64,000 bases of DNA. Source: UBA10347 sp905182135. Its GTDB lineage: Bacteria > Actinomycetota > Acidimicrobiia > Acidimicrobiales > UBA10347. The first letter of the stretch is position 1. Each line of letters begins with the position of its first letter. Below the pieces are notes generated by a model that was not told the origin of the DNA, did no database searches, and was given only the letters and a program-made list of their open reading frames with translations. Of this stretch, positions 1-9,209 are shown piece by piece. Location: positions 62,001 through 126,000 of the forward strand of contig CAWUSE010000023.1 in assembly GCA_963925805.1 (NCBI GenBank), given 5' to 3'. The position numbers were made by a program, and so were the translations under genes.

Positions 1-1
1 T

Positions 2-874
2 GTCGAAGCGTCGTCCTTCCGCCTGAGCCATAGCCAACGCTTCTCGCCAGGTATCGCCACCTGGCTGAACTTTGGACCTGATCATCTCGACGCTCATCGC
101 GACCTAGCTGCTTATGAAGCAGCGAAGGCAACCATTTGGTCACAGCTCGGCACTGACGCTCTGGCCATCGCGAATCGTGACGACGCCATTGTTAGCTCCC
201 GCGCATCAATGATCTTGAGTCGCGACGTCGAGACATTCGGGGCGGGCGAACCACCGTCACTTTGTGATCACGGCGTGATCGATGGCGTTCTGGTGTGCGG
301 CGGTACCGAGCTGATTGCAATTAGCGAACTCAGCCGAACCATGCCCCACGACATCATGAACGGACTCGCCGCATCGGCAACCGCACTTCGTGCCGGTGGA
401 CAACACACCGCAGTTGCCGAAGTGCTTCGCAACTTCACTGGGCTACCGCATCGAGTCGAGTCAATCGCCGAAATCGATGGCGTCCGCTACGTCAATGACT
501 CAAAGGCCACCACGCCTCATGCGGCTGCAGCTGCACTTGGTGGCTTCGACTCAGTCGTACTGATTGCGGGCGGCAAAAACAAAGGACTGTCCTTTGATGA
601 CATGGTCGCTCATAGCGACCGCATCACCCATGTAGTAGCGATCGGGGCCGCTGCTTCGGATATCGAGACAGCGTTTGCTGGGCGAGTGCCCGTGAGTGTC
701 GCGACGTCAATGACTCAGGCGGTTTCCCAAGCGCGCGAGGTAGCGACCGCTGGCGACGTCGTTCTGCTCTCTCCCGCTTGTGCGTCCTATGACTGGTACC
801 GCTCGTACCAGCACCGTGGCGAGGACTTCACTCAGGTGGTCCGAGCTCAGACCCGCCAGGGCATCACACCATGA
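2..874 (+). CDS. murD: UDP-N-acetylmuramoylalanine--D-glutamate ligase (MurD), 5' partial
   Basis: Cytoplasmic ligase that adds D-Glu to UDP-MurNAc-L-Ala in peptidoglycan precursor synthesis. The gene enters from the left edge. Frame 2 is open from base 2, and the upstream part reads VEASSFRLSHSQRF and LNFGPDHLDAHRDLAAYEAAK, the typical central-domain stretch of MurD, so the ATG at 209 is internal and not the start. The C-terminal domain follows with YVNDSKATTPHAAAAAL and IAGGKNKGLSFDDM, the Mur-ligase substrate-binding loops. About 290 residues are visible, so the N-terminal UDP-binding domain and the P-loop lie outside the window. The stop overlaps the ftsW start (ATGA), which suggests translational coupling in the division and cell-wall cluster. 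Confidence 0.95.
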   Translation, partial: VEASSFRLSHSQRFSPGIATWLNFGPDHLDAHRDLAAYEAAKATIWSQLGTDALAIANRDDAIVSSRASMILSRDVETFGAGEPPSLCDHGVIDGVLVCGGTELIAISELSRTMPHDIMNGLAASATALRAGGQHTAVAEVLRNFTGLPHRVESIAEIDGVRYVNDSKATTPHAAAAALGGFDSVVLIAGGKNKGLSFDDMVAHSDRITHVVAIGAAASDIETAFAGRVPVSVATSMTQAVSQAREVATAGDVVLLSPACASYDWYRSYQHRGEDFTQVVRAQTRQGITP

Positions 875-2073
875 CGGCAACTCGAATCAGTCGTCGCGCT
901 GCGAGCCGCACCGGTCAGGCAAAGGCTGGTGCAATGACGTGGCTGCAGCCGCTGCGTCACCCCAGTGTCGTGCCCGGCAAGCGCACTATCGAGTTCGCTG
1001 TCTTGTTGCTACTGACGCTTGCGCTGACATTCATTGGTCTGATTATGGTGCTGTCCGCATCGACGGTCACTGGCCTACAGGAGATAGGCACGCCTTGGTT
1101 TTACCTTCAACGTCAAGGCATGTGGGCGGTGTTAGGCCTGCTCGTCATGGGAGGAGTGATGCGGATTGACTACCGCGACGTCGCCCGGTTTGCGCCGGTC
1201 CTTATGATTGGCACGACGGTGATGCTCCTGGCGTTGATGGTGCCGGGGCAACACGCAATTACCGCCAACGGTGCGACGCGCTGGCTCGGCGTTGGCCCGT
1301 TCACCATCCAGCCTTCAGAGTTCGCCAAGCTAGCGCTTGCGCTCTTCGCTGCGGATCTGATCGCACGTCGAGCGCATTTGGTACAAGACAATCGCGCTGT
1401 GTTGTTTCCAGTCCTGTTCGTGTCGTTCTTCATCGCCGGACTCGTACTTGTGCAACCCAGTCAGGGAACGGCGAGCATCATTGTCGCTGTCGCCATGATC
1501 CTGCTCTACCTCGGCGGTGTTTCGATTTGGTCTCTGGGGTCGGTCACGGTCGGTCTGTTCGCTCTCTTTGCCGCTCTCGCGATGTCCTCGCCCTATCGCC
1601 GGGCCCGCATCAGTTCCTGGACAGATCCGTTCAATGACCCTGAGGGCGCTGGTTACCAAACCGTGCAGTCGCTTGTCGGGGTTGCATCAGGGGGTCTCGA
1701 CGGTGTTGGCCTTGGCGCTGGGCGTGCCAAGTGGGGATTCCTGCCCTTTGCTCATACGGACTTCATCTTCAGCGTGATCGCCGAGGAGCTTGGCTTTATC
1801 GGCGGTCTGATGCTGATCCTGTTTTACCTCGGCCTAGCGATGTTTGGTATGCGCGTAGCGTTCGCAGCCCCTGACCGGTTAGGCATGTTGCTCGCTGGAG
1901 GAATCACTACGGCCATCACGATGCAGGCCTTCATCAATATTGGCGCTGCTATCAATCTGCTTCCGATCAGCGGCGTCACACTTCCTTTTGTGTCGATGGG
2001 CGGCTCGTCGCTCATGGTGAACCTCACAGCGATGGGTGTCGTTCTGAACGTGGCGAGACAGATAGAACGATGA
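871..2073 (+). CDS. ftsW: SEDS peptidoglycan glycosyltransferase FtsW
   Basis: Polytopic inner-membrane SEDS protein that polymerises lipid II at the septum with a class B PBP. The 400 residues carry about ten hydrophobic segments after a basic N-terminus. The family signature around residues 278-310 (GLGAGRAKWGFLPFAHTDFI, then AEELGFIGG) and PFVSMGGSSL near 372-381 are both present. Position between murD and murG favours FtsW over RodA. The start is the ATG overlapping the murD stop; an in-frame ATG at residue 22 is a less coupled alternative. The C-terminus overlaps murG by four bases. Confidence 0.96.
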   Translation: MTATRISRRAASRTGQAKAGAMTWLQPLRHPSVVPGKRTIEFAVLLLLTLALTFIGLIMVLSASTVTGLQEIGTPWFYLQRQGMWAVLGLLVMGGVMRIDYRDVARFAPVLMIGTTVMLLALMVPGQHAITANGATRWLGVGPFTIQPSEFAKLALALFAADLIARRAHLVQDNRAVLFPVLFVSFFIAGLVLVQPSQGTASIIVAVAMILLYLGGVSIWSLGSVTVGLFALFAALAMSSPYRRARISSWTDPFNDPEGAGYQTVQSLVGVASGGLDGVGLGAGRAKWGFLPFAHTDFIFSVIAEELGFIGGLMLILFYLGLAMFGMRVAFAAPDRLGMLLAGGITTAITMQAFINIGAAINLLPISGVTLPFVSMGGSSLMVNLTAMGVVLNVARQIER

Positions 2074-3194
2074 CCGAACCGGCGCGCCAGGTCTGGGCGG
2101 TGATTGCTGGGGGTGGCACATCAGGTCACGTGCATCCTGCGTTAGCGATCGCGGGCGAACTCGTGCGACGTGGCCGCTCGAAGGACGAGATCCATTTCAT
2201 CGGCAGTCGCCGCGGGCTCGAAGCTGAGCTAGTGCCCGAACATGGATACGGACTGACGGCACTTCCCGGGCGTGGGATCCAACGCTCTATCAGTCGTGAA
2301 AACGTGAAGTCGATCGTCGCGTTGGGATCTGCTGCGATTTTGGCATGGCGCACGCTACGCCGTCTCCGTCCAGCCGTCGTGGTCTCTGTGGGCGGCTACG
2401 CGAGTTTGCCTGCACTCCAGGCCGCTGCACTGCTGCGTATTCCCATCATTGTCACCGAGCAGAACACGGTCCCAGGCGCGGCCAACCGTTTTGGTAGCCG
2501 GTGGGCTAAAGCCTGTGCCGTCGCCTTTGCAACAACTGAACTTCCCAAAGCGGTGCACACCGGCAATCCGTTGCTTGGCGGCATCTTGGATGTTGACCGC
2601 TCCGATCCACTAGCAGTGGCGCAGGCGAAAGAGCGTCTTGGTGTGGACCCAGAGAGACGCCTCGTTGCCGCCTTCGGTGGTTCGCTTGGAGCGCGGCGTA
2701 TTAACCAGGCTGTTGTTGACGCGACGATGGCGCTTGCTGACCGAGATGATCTGACGGTGCGTCACATCATTGGTGATCGAGATTGGGACCTGTTCGGGTC
2801 ACATTCGGTGGATGGCCCGTTGCAGTACCAAGCGGTGCGTTACGAACGAGCGATGAACGATGTGTACGCCGCAGCAGACTTCGTCGTTTGCCGTTCTGGC
2901 GCCACATCGGTATGTGAGATTGCAGAGACAGGAACTCCCGCAGTATTCGTTCCGTTGCCAAGTGCGCCGGGGGACCACCAGACCAAGAACGCTCAAGCGC
3001 TTACGGTGAATGGTGGTGGGCTGCTGGTCAAGGACGACGAACTCGATGGCTCCAAGGTCGTTGACCTAGTCAACGATTTGCTGGCCGACCCCCACCGCCT
3101 TGCTGACATGTCAATGCGTGCTGGCGAGCAGGCACGGCCCAACGCTGCGGCAGACATAGCCAACTTGATCGAGACGCACGCTCGTGCCCGTTGA
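2070..3194 (+). CDS. murG: UDP-GlcNAc:lipid I N-acetylglucosaminyltransferase MurG
   Basis: Peripheral membrane GT28 enzyme that converts lipid I to lipid II. Length is 374 residues, normal for the family. The N-terminal glycine loop GGGTSGHVHPALAIA starts at about residue 14. Then come VSVGGYASLPAL and TEQNTVPGAANR in the acceptor domain, FGGSLGARRIN at the domain junction, and RSGATSVCEIAETGTPAVFV in the UDP-GlcNAc binding domain. The ATGA overlap with ftsW fixes the start. The end overlaps the GTG start of the MurC/B fusion by 11 bases. Confidence 0.97.
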   Translation: MTEPARQVWAVIAGGGTSGHVHPALAIAGELVRRGRSKDEIHFIGSRRGLEAELVPEHGYGLTALPGRGIQRSISRENVKSIVALGSAAILAWRTLRRLRPAVVVSVGGYASLPALQAAALLRIPIIVTEQNTVPGAANRFGSRWAKACAVAFATTELPKAVHTGNPLLGGILDVDRSDPLAVAQAKERLGVDPERRLVAAFGGSLGARRINQAVVDATMALADRDDLTVRHIIGDRDWDLFGSHSVDGPLQYQAVRYERAMNDVYAAADFVVCRSGATSVCEIAETGTPAVFVPLPSAPGDHQTKNAQALTVNGGGLLVKDDELDGSKVVDLVNDLLADPHRLADMSMRAGEQARPNAAADIANLIETHARAR

Positions 3195-5517
3195 TCCATC
3201 GCTCGTCCTGGAAGAACTTCGGCCGACAACCCGCCCGATAGATCTGGGTACGCCACGGTCGATCCACATCGTGGGGATCGGGGGAGCCGGGATGCGCGCT
3301 GTGGCCCGCATCCTGCTGGCTATGGGTCACACCATCACTGGTTCAGATAGCGCTGGGTCTCGGCACCTGGATGAGCTAGTTGCGTTGGGCGCCACGACGT
3401 TCGTTGGTCATCACGGGTCACATGCAGCGAACGCAGACCTCGTGACTCGGTCGACCGCGGTGCCAGACTCAAACCCCGACATTGTTGGTGCTCTCCAGCG
3501 AGGCACCCCGGTCTATTCGCGAGCCGAGATCCTCGCTGCAATCGTGGTGACTCGACCTGCCATCCTGGTCGCTGGCACTCATGGTAAAACCACGACATCT
3601 TCGATGCTTTCGGTGCTGCTTGATCATGCTGGTCTGCAACCATCGTTCATCATTGGATCCGATGTGGTTCATTTCGGTACCGGGGCACGGTGGGAAACAA
3701 CAGAGCATTTTGTCGTTGAAGCCGACGAGAGCGATGGCACCTTCTTAACGCTGATGGGTGCCCACGCCATCGTGACATCATTGGACCCTGACCATCTCGA
3801 GTTCTACGGGTCGGCCGAACGGCTCAGCGCTGCATTCAGCGGGTTTGTCGAAGGGATCGACGGCATCACGGCGGTGTGTATCGACGACAGCGATACACAC
3901 GTGCTGTTGGGCTGCAGCGGGATTGTGACCTATGGGACCGACGACCGGTCTGACCTGTGTATCTCCAGGATCGACGTCACGGAGGACGACACCGAATTCG
4001 ACGTGCGTTGGCAAGGCCAGCGACTCGGCCGTGTCTGCGTCGGATTGCCAGGCCATCACAACGCGCTAAATGCGGCGGGTGCCCTGACGATCGCACTTGG
4101 ACTTGGTGTGCACTTCGACCGCGCTGTCGAAGGTCTCGCTCGTTTCAACGGCGTCGCACGTCGATTTGAACAGCGAGGAGACCACCTTGGTACCCGCCTG
4201 GTCGATGACTACGCGCACCTTCCGGCGGAGGTCGAGGCCGCGATCGCTGCGGCGAAGCATGGGCCGTGGAATCGTGTTCTGGCTGCCTATCAGCCGCATC
4301 GTTATAGCCGGACTCAGGCCCTTGGCGCCACGTTTGCCACCTCGTTTCGTGGTGTTCACCATTTGGTGCTGACCGATATCTATCCGTCAGGTGAAGAACC
4401 AAGAGCGGGCGTCACGGGGCGCATCGTGTATGACGCTGTGGTCGCTGCATGTCCAGAAATGTCTGTGAGCTGGCAGCCGACGTTGGATGATGTCGCCGGC
4501 CATCTGGCCGCCAAGTTGGGCCCAGGCGACCTGTGCCTGACGATGGGGGCTGGAGACCTGACAACAGTGCCAGACATGGTCGTGCAGCGACTCCGTGCGT
4601 CTACCCCAGGTTCTATGGCTTGGCTCTTCGATCTCGCACCGCAACTTATTGACACCATCGTGCGCCACCATGAACCAATCGGTATCCGAACGACGTATCG
4701 CGTCGGTGGGGCGGCCCTGGCGCACGCTGTGGTCGCCACAATTTCTGATTTAGTGGTTCTCGTAAGCGCAGCAGTGTCGAATCGCGTGCCGATCATTATG
4801 GTGGGCAACGGTTCGAACATGCTGGTTTCTGATAGCGGCTTCTGGGGGCTATCGATCTCTCTGGCTGGCGAGTTCGACGCGATTGCCATCGAGGCAGGCA
4901 CAGCCACCCTCGGCGCTGCGGTGTCGCTACCGGCGGCGGCCCGGCGTTTGACCGCGAAGGGATTGACTGGATTCGAGTGGGCGGTTGGTGTGCCAGGCAC
5001 AATCGGAGGTGCGGTGGCCATGAACGCTGGCGGTCATGGCTCTGACATGGCGGCGACCGTCATCAGCGCAGCCGTGCTGGACATGACGACTGGTGAACAA
5101 CGGGTATGGGCCGCTGATGAGTTGTCGTTCCGATATCGCAGCTCTGCTATTGGCAGCGAACAGATCGTTCTGGCTGTGACGATGAATGTGAATCCGGGCG
5201 AGTCATCAGATGGTGAGGCGCTGCTCAGCGAGATCGTACGTTGGCGACGTGAACATCAGCCAGGTGGACAGAACGCAGGCTCGGTCTTCACAAACCCTTC
5301 TGGAGAGAGCGCCGGGCGGTTGATTGAAGCGGCTGGAGGCAAGGGCCTCCGAGTGGGAACGGCGCAGGTCAGCGACAAGCACGCGAACTTCATTCAGACT
5401 GATCCGAATGGTATGGCCGACGACGTTCTCGACCTGATGCGTCGGGTGCAGGCCCTGGTCTGGGAACATGCTGGAATTAGACTCGAACCCGAGACTCGCC
5501 TGGTCGGTTTCTCATGA
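3184..5517 (+). CDS. murC/murB: MurC-MurB fusion: UDP-MurNAc--L-alanine ligase / UDP-MurNAc reductase
   Basis: A single 777-residue reading frame with two enzymes of precursor synthesis. Residues about 1-470 are MurC: IHIVGIGGAGMRAVARILL, the ATP loop VAGTHGKTTTSSML (about 129-142), VEADESDGTF, and the C-terminal DDYAHLPAEV and AAYQPHRYSRT. Residues about 480-777 are MurB: TYRVGGAALA, IMVGNGSNMLVSD, VGVPGTIGGAVAMNAGGHG, AGSVFTNPSGESAGRLIEAA with the catalytic Ser (about residue 699), and LEPETRLVG with the acidic residue. Adjacent separate murC and murB genes are the usual arrangement in Actinobacteria. Here no stop or restart is seen at the junction. The GTG start lies 11 bases inside murG; the end overlaps ftsQ (ATGA). 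Confidence 0.93.
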   Translation: MPVDPSLVLEELRPTTRPIDLGTPRSIHIVGIGGAGMRAVARILLAMGHTITGSDSAGSRHLDELVALGATTFVGHHGSHAANADLVTRSTAVPDSNPDIVGALQRGTPVYSRAEILAAIVVTRPAILVAGTHGKTTTSSMLSVLLDHAGLQPSFIIGSDVVHFGTGARWETTEHFVVEADESDGTFLTLMGAHAIVTSLDPDHLEFYGSAERLSAAFSGFVEGIDGITAVCIDDSDTHVLLGCSGIVTYGTDDRSDLCISRIDVTEDDTEFDVRWQGQRLGRVCVGLPGHHNALNAAGALTIALGLGVHFDRAVEGLARFNGVARRFEQRGDHLGTRLVDDYAHLPAEVEAAIAAAKHGPWNRVLAAYQPHRYSRTQALGATFATSFRGVHHLVLTDIYPSGEEPRAGVTGRIVYDAVVAACPEMSVSWQPTLDDVAGHLAAKLGPGDLCLTMGAGDLTTVPDMVVQRLRASTPGSMAWLFDLAPQLIDTIVRHHEPIGIRTTYRVGGAALAHAVVATISDLVVLVSAAVSNRVPIIMVGNGSNMLVSDSGFWGLSISLAGEFDAIAIEAGTATLGAAVSLPAAARRLTAKGLTGFEWAVGVPGTIGGAVAMNAGGHGSDMAATVISAAVLDMTTGEQRVWAADELSFRYRSSAIGSEQIVLAVTMNVNPGESSDGEALLSEIVRWRREHQPGGQNAGSVFTNPSGESAGRLIEAAGGKGLRVGTAQVSDKHANFIQTDPNGMADDVLDLMRRVQALVWEHAGIRLEPETRLVGFS

Positions 5518-6395
5518 CGACGCCGCACCCGAAGATCACCGAGCGTCGGGCCGAGGTCGAAGACCAAAGCCAACGTTCGCGCCAACACAAGCTGATCGCT
5601 CTTGCGGTGTTGTTCGTGGTCATGCTGCTTGCAGGTGCGTCGACACAAAGTGCGCTACTCGATGTCGACGAGATCCGAATTGTTGGAGCTGAGCGGACGC
5701 CCGCCAACTACCTACGTGCGGCTGCTGGCGTGGAGCTTGGGACACCACTGCTCGGACTGGATACCGGCCAGATTGAAACTCGGCTGATGGCCTTGCCTGA
5801 GATCGAAACAGTTGTGGCCTCGTCGAGTTGGGGCGGCGTCGTGACCGTGGAGATAAACGAGCGTGTAGCCGTTGCACGTATTGAGTCGCCTGATGGAACT
5901 GTCGTTGTTGCCGCCGATGGATTGGTTCTCAATGTCATCGACCGGACCGTCGAAACGACGGTCACCAACGTCGTGCAGAGCCAGCCAGGTCAAACAACTG
6001 AGCCCGGTGAAACACCCGATGGTTCTGTCACCGAACTGGTGCCGTTGGGACCAGAGATCGCCGCCTTGCCTGAGATAGCTGGAGCTATGTTCCAGACCGA
6101 GCGCGGTAAATCAATTCCCGATGTACTCGACGACGCCTTGACGGTGGCCTCTGTATTACCCGCAGACATAGCGTCGATCACGCTGCGAGTGGAGATCACC
6201 GTCGATTCGTTGGTCCTGCGAACCGTCGGAGGTGGGAACATTTCTCTTGGCGATGCTCGTGACCTTCATGAAAAATTCGAGGCGGTCCGGGCATTCCTGG
6301 CTCAGGTTGACCTGAGCTGTCTCGAGACCCTTGACGTACGAGCGCCGTCTGTCCCGGTTATCCGCAGGGCCCTAGATTGTCGAGTGCTGGGTTAG
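5514..6395 (+). CDS. ftsQ: Cell division protein FtsQ
   Basis: Bitopic divisome protein linking early and late division proteins. The 293 residues begin with a charged cytoplasmic tail, then one membrane segment (LIALAVLFVVMLLAGAS, about 27-43), then a POTRA-like domain (VDEIRIVGAERTPANYLRAA, then ALPEIETVVASSSWGGVVTV). A low-complexity Thr/Gln/Pro-rich stretch (around 155-180) separates the first and second extracytoplasmic parts. Sequence conservation of FtsQ is low, so the assignment rests on topology, the POTRA pattern and position between murC/B and ftsZ. The start ATG overlaps the preceding stop. Confidence 0.88.
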   Translation: MTTPHPKITERRAEVEDQSQRSRQHKLIALAVLFVVMLLAGASTQSALLDVDEIRIVGAERTPANYLRAAAGVELGTPLLGLDTGQIETRLMALPEIETVVASSSWGGVVTVEINERVAVARIESPDGTVVVAADGLVLNVIDRTVETTVTNVVQSQPGQTTEPGETPDGSVTELVPLGPEIAALPEIAGAMFQTERGKSIPDVLDDALTVASVLPADIASITLRVEITVDSLVLRTVGGGNISLGDARDLHEKFEAVRAFLAQVDLSCLETLDVRAPSVPVIRRALDCRVLG

Positions 6396-6607
6396 AGGCG
6401 AAGACCCCCTTACGTGAAGATGTCAGGGGTCTCCGCCCAAAACCCTGACTAATTGGCCTCAACATCAACTCTGGCCACAGCATCCTCAGAAAACCTCTAC
6501 TCGATGTTTAGTTTCAAACTCTATAGTTGTAGTCGAGACTGGCAAAGTTAAACTCTGCACTTTAGCTCTGGGCATGTAGGCTCTATCCCAGCGCGAATGG
6601 AGAACTT
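6396..6607 (+). promoter_or_regulatory. ftsZ leader region with repeated AAAC-TCT elements
   Basis: The 212-base gap before ftsZ is the longest in the cluster and probably holds an ftsZ promoter. Three related elements occur: AAACCTCT (6491-6498), AAACTCT (6516-6522) and AAACTCT (6550-6556), each followed 6-11 bases later by TTTAG or TGTAG. No clear sigma-70 -35/-10 pair is visible, so the role is inferred only. GGAGA at 6598-6602 is the ribosome binding site for ftsZ. Confidence 0.35.
6402..6432 (+). terminator. Hairpin after ftsQ, possible weak terminator
   Basis: AGACCCC (6402-6408) and GGGGTCT (6426-6432) form a perfect seven-base-pair stem with a 17-base loop, seven bases after the ftsQ stop. 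No T-run follows, so it may only attenuate transcription or stabilise the ftsQ message before the separately controlled ftsZ. Confidence 0.35.
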
Positions 6608-7735
6608 GTGACTACACCTATCAACTACCTGGCAGTGATCAAGGTCGTCGGCGTCGGCGGTGGCGGCGTGAACGCGGTGAACCGCATGATTGATGCCGGC
6701 TTGCGGGGTGTCGAGTTCATTGCGATCAACACCGATGCCCAGGCATTGCTGATGAGCGACGCCGAAATAAAGATTGACATTGGGCGCGAATTGACCCGTG
6801 GACTTGGCGCCGGTAGCGACCCTGACATTGGTGCGGCAGCAGCCGAAGCGCACGAGGATGAAATTCGTACGGCGCTCGAAGGTAGCGACATGGTCTTCAT
6901 CACCGCCGGTGAAGGTGGCGGCACAGGGACTGGCGCAGCGCCTGTTGTGGCCGATATCGCAAAGTCGCTGGGCGCGCTCACGATTGGGGTGGTCACTCGT
7001 CCATTCGCATTCGAAGGCCGCCGCCGTTCGGTGCAAGCTGATCAGGGAATCACGCGGCTCAGAGAAAAGGTTGATACCCAGATCGTTATTCCGAATGACC
7101 GTCTGTTGTCGATCTCAACTGCCGACACGTCGATCATCGAGGCATTCCGTATCGCTGATGATGTACTCCTTCATGGCGTTCAGGGCATCACCACATTGAT
7201 CACTACGCCTGGTCTGGTCAACACCGACTTCGCCGACGTGAAGATGATCTTGCAAGACGCTGGGTCTGCCTTAATGGGTGTCGGCGAATCATCGGGTGAA
7301 GAGCGCGGCGTAGGTGCAGCTCGAAAGGCTATCTCCAGCCCACTGCTGGAGTCATCCATCGAGGGTGCTCGCGGCATTCTTTTGAATATCACCGGTAGCT
7401 CGGCGCTAGGCCTGCTCGAAGTGAACGAAGCCGCCGAAATCATTCAGGGTGTCGCTCACCCTGATGCCAACATCATCTTTGGCACCGTGATCGACGAGAA
7501 CATGGGCGACGCGATTCGCGTGACAGTAATCGCCGCTGGTTTTGATCGCTGGGCCGATGCGGCAGCCCCGACAGCGGCAGCCGCCGTGTCGCCGCAAGCC
7601 TCCACACCTCCGGTCTATGAGGCAGAGGAGATCGACGTGTTCGACGATCTGTCAGATCCATTCGAAGAAGCCCCTGTGCCCGTAGAGGCTGGCAGCGACT
7701 TCGATGATCTTGACGTTCCCTCGTTTCTTAAGTGA
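6608..7735 (+). CDS. ftsZ: Cell division GTPase FtsZ
   Basis: Tubulin-like GTPase that forms the Z ring. The 375 residues contain GVGGGGVNAVNRMI (about 16-29), the tubulin signature GGGTGTGAAP (about 104-113), and the T7 synergy loop NTDFADVKMIL. A Pro/Ala/Glu-rich linker leads to the conserved C-terminal tail DDLDVPSFLK, which in Actinobacteria binds SepF; sepF lies four genes on. The GTG start at 6608 is preceded by GGAGA with good spacing. The N-terminus is short before the first glycine motif, as usual. Confidence 0.98.
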   Translation: MTTPINYLAVIKVVGVGGGGVNAVNRMIDAGLRGVEFIAINTDAQALLMSDAEIKIDIGRELTRGLGAGSDPDIGAAAAEAHEDEIRTALEGSDMVFITAGEGGGTGTGAAPVVADIAKSLGALTIGVVTRPFAFEGRRRSVQADQGITRLREKVDTQIVIPNDRLLSISTADTSIIEAFRIADDVLLHGVQGITTLITTPGLVNTDFADVKMILQDAGSALMGVGESSGEERGVGAARKAISSPLLESSIEGARGILLNITGSSALGLLEVNEAAEIIQGVAHPDANIIFGTVIDENMGDAIRVTVIAAGFDRWADAAAPTAAAAVSPQASTPPVYEAEEIDVFDDLSDPFEEAPVPVEAGSDFDDLDVPSFLK

Positions 7736-7748
7736 ACTGCGGCGGCGA

Positions 7749-8465
7749 ATGCAGCCGTTGATCCAGCGCGAGTTTGAGGGGCGCACGGCTCAGATCGCTC
7801 ACTCGACCCGCTCCGATGGCGATCTTTCACCGGCGGCAGTGGCTCGCAATGATCTGAGTCGTCGCCGCCAGCGAGCTGTGGCGTATCCATGGTGTGTAGT
7901 GCGTCAGGTTCATAGCGACCGGGTAGTAGTGGCCATGCATGGAGACGTGACAGACGAATGGTCAGTGGCCGATGCGCTGGTGACGAATGAAACGAACCTC
8001 GTGCTGGCCGTGCACTCGGGTGATTGTGTACCCGTTGGCTTTATAACCGACTCGGCAACAGTCGCTGCAGCGCACGCTGGCTGGCGGGGCCTTGAAGCCG
8101 GTGTGCTTGAGTCGACCGTCCGGCGACTCCGAGAGTTTGATGGCGCAGCTTCGATTACCGCTGCGGTGGGTCCTCACATTCGAGCCTGCCACTACGAGTT
8201 CGGGTCAGCAGACCTTGATCGCCTCGCCCAGCGGTTCGGATCCGACGCTGTCGGAGTGACCAACGGTGGACAGCCAGCCTTGGACTTAACGGCCGCTGTA
8301 GCGGGCGAGCTTGGTCGGCTCGGTATCGATGTTGCCGAGTGGTCAGGTGGATGTACCGCTGGTGACGCAGAGCGCTATTGGTCACATCGTGAGCGCCACG
8401 AATCCGGCCGGATTGCGCTTGCTGCATGGATCGAGTCAACTGACGAAAGTGAAGATGCTCGATGA
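7749..8465 (+). CDS. pgeF: Peptidoglycan editing factor / laccase-domain purine nucleoside phosphorylase (PgeF, YlmD family)
   Basis: Member of the YfiH/YlmD (DUF152) family, which cleaves purine nucleosides and is linked to peptidoglycan editing. Visible landmarks are HSTRSDGDLS, the metal/active-site set QVHSD, VHSGDCVPVGF and AAAHAGWRGLEAGVLE, and AAVGPHIRACHYEF with the second Cys/His pair. The ATG at 7749 is chosen because it lies 13 bases after the ftsZ stop and gives a normal N-terminus. An in-frame ATG at 7704 inside ftsZ is possible. The end overlaps yggS (ATGA). Position after ftsZ matches many Gram-positive clusters. Confidence 0.9.
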   Translation: MQPLIQREFEGRTAQIAHSTRSDGDLSPAAVARNDLSRRRQRAVAYPWCVVRQVHSDRVVVAMHGDVTDEWSVADALVTNETNLVLAVHSGDCVPVGFITDSATVAAAHAGWRGLEAGVLESTVRRLREFDGAASITAAVGPHIRACHYEFGSADLDRLAQRFGSDAVGVTNGGQPALDLTAAVAGELGRLGIDVAEWSGGCTAGDAERYWSHRERHESGRIALAAWIESTDESEDAR

Positions 8466-9148
8466 CGGACGGCGCAGCAGCGATCGACGAAGCCGAGGTT
8501 GAGCGCCGTCAGAGCCGGCTCGGTGAGCGCCTGAATCTCGTTCGCGCTCGGATGGCGGCCGCAGGCGGACAACACGTTGCATTGTTGCCGGTTTCGAAGG
8601 GACATCCAGTCGAGGCGGCAGTTGCAGCGAGACGTTGTGGCCTAACGGAACTCGGAGAGAACTATGCCCAGGATCTGGTAGCCAAGGCCCCTGTTGTTGC
8701 CCAGTCTGCGGGTCGTGTTGGCTGGCACTTTATTGGACAACTCCAGACCAACAAGGTCCGGTTGATGGCGGACCACATCCATACATGGCAGTCGGTCGAT
8801 CGGATCAGAGTCGCGCGAGAGATCGCGAAGCGGGCGCCGGGAGCTCGCGTCTTTGCCCAGGTCAATCTGTCGGCAGAGTCCCACAAGGCTGGATGCTCAT
8901 TCGAGGACATCGATGAGCTTGTAGAGTCGATGTACGAGCTGGAACTCGAAGTGGCAGGGCTGATGGGCGTCGGGGCTGCTGCCGACGACACAGCGACGGC
9001 AGCAGGATTTGCGCAGCTGCGAGGTACCGTCGACCGCTTGAATCTGACCGAGTGCTCGATGGGTATGACGGCCGACCTCGAGATGGCAATCAGCGAAGGA
9101 TCCACAATGGTGCGGGTTGGTTCTGATCTGTTCGGAGTCCGTGTGTGA
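8462..9148 (+). CDS. yggS: PLP homeostasis protein YggS/YlmE
   Basis: Alanine-racemase-fold PLP-binding protein (PLPBP, COG0325) involved in vitamin B6 balance. Length is 228 residues. PLP lysine context LLPVSKGHPVEAAV, then LGENYAQDL, WHFIGQLQTNKVR, LMGVG, and the phosphate-binding LTECSMGMTADLEMAI followed by VRVGSDLFG are all present. It overlaps pgeF by four bases and lies before sepF, the classical ylmD-ylmE-ylmF order. Confidence 0.95.
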   Translation: MTDGAAAIDEAEVERRQSRLGERLNLVRARMAAAGGQHVALLPVSKGHPVEAAVAARRCGLTELGENYAQDLVAKAPVVAQSAGRVGWHFIGQLQTNKVRLMADHIHTWQSVDRIRVAREIAKRAPGARVFAQVNLSAESHKAGCSFEDIDELVESMYELELEVAGLMGVGAAADDTATAAGFAQLRGTVDRLNLTECSMGMTADLEMAISEGSTMVRVGSDLFGVRV

Positions 9149-9209
9149 CCCCTCCGCAATTTGGCCGCTTCCGGTCACTAGTATCTATTGACGCTCAACC
9201 CTTGGGGCG

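Noticed and set aside
3957..4169. Many Arg- and Ser-rich open frames opposite or within murC/B, ileS, dnaE and other genes
   Set aside because: They are shadows of strongly supported genes in other frames.
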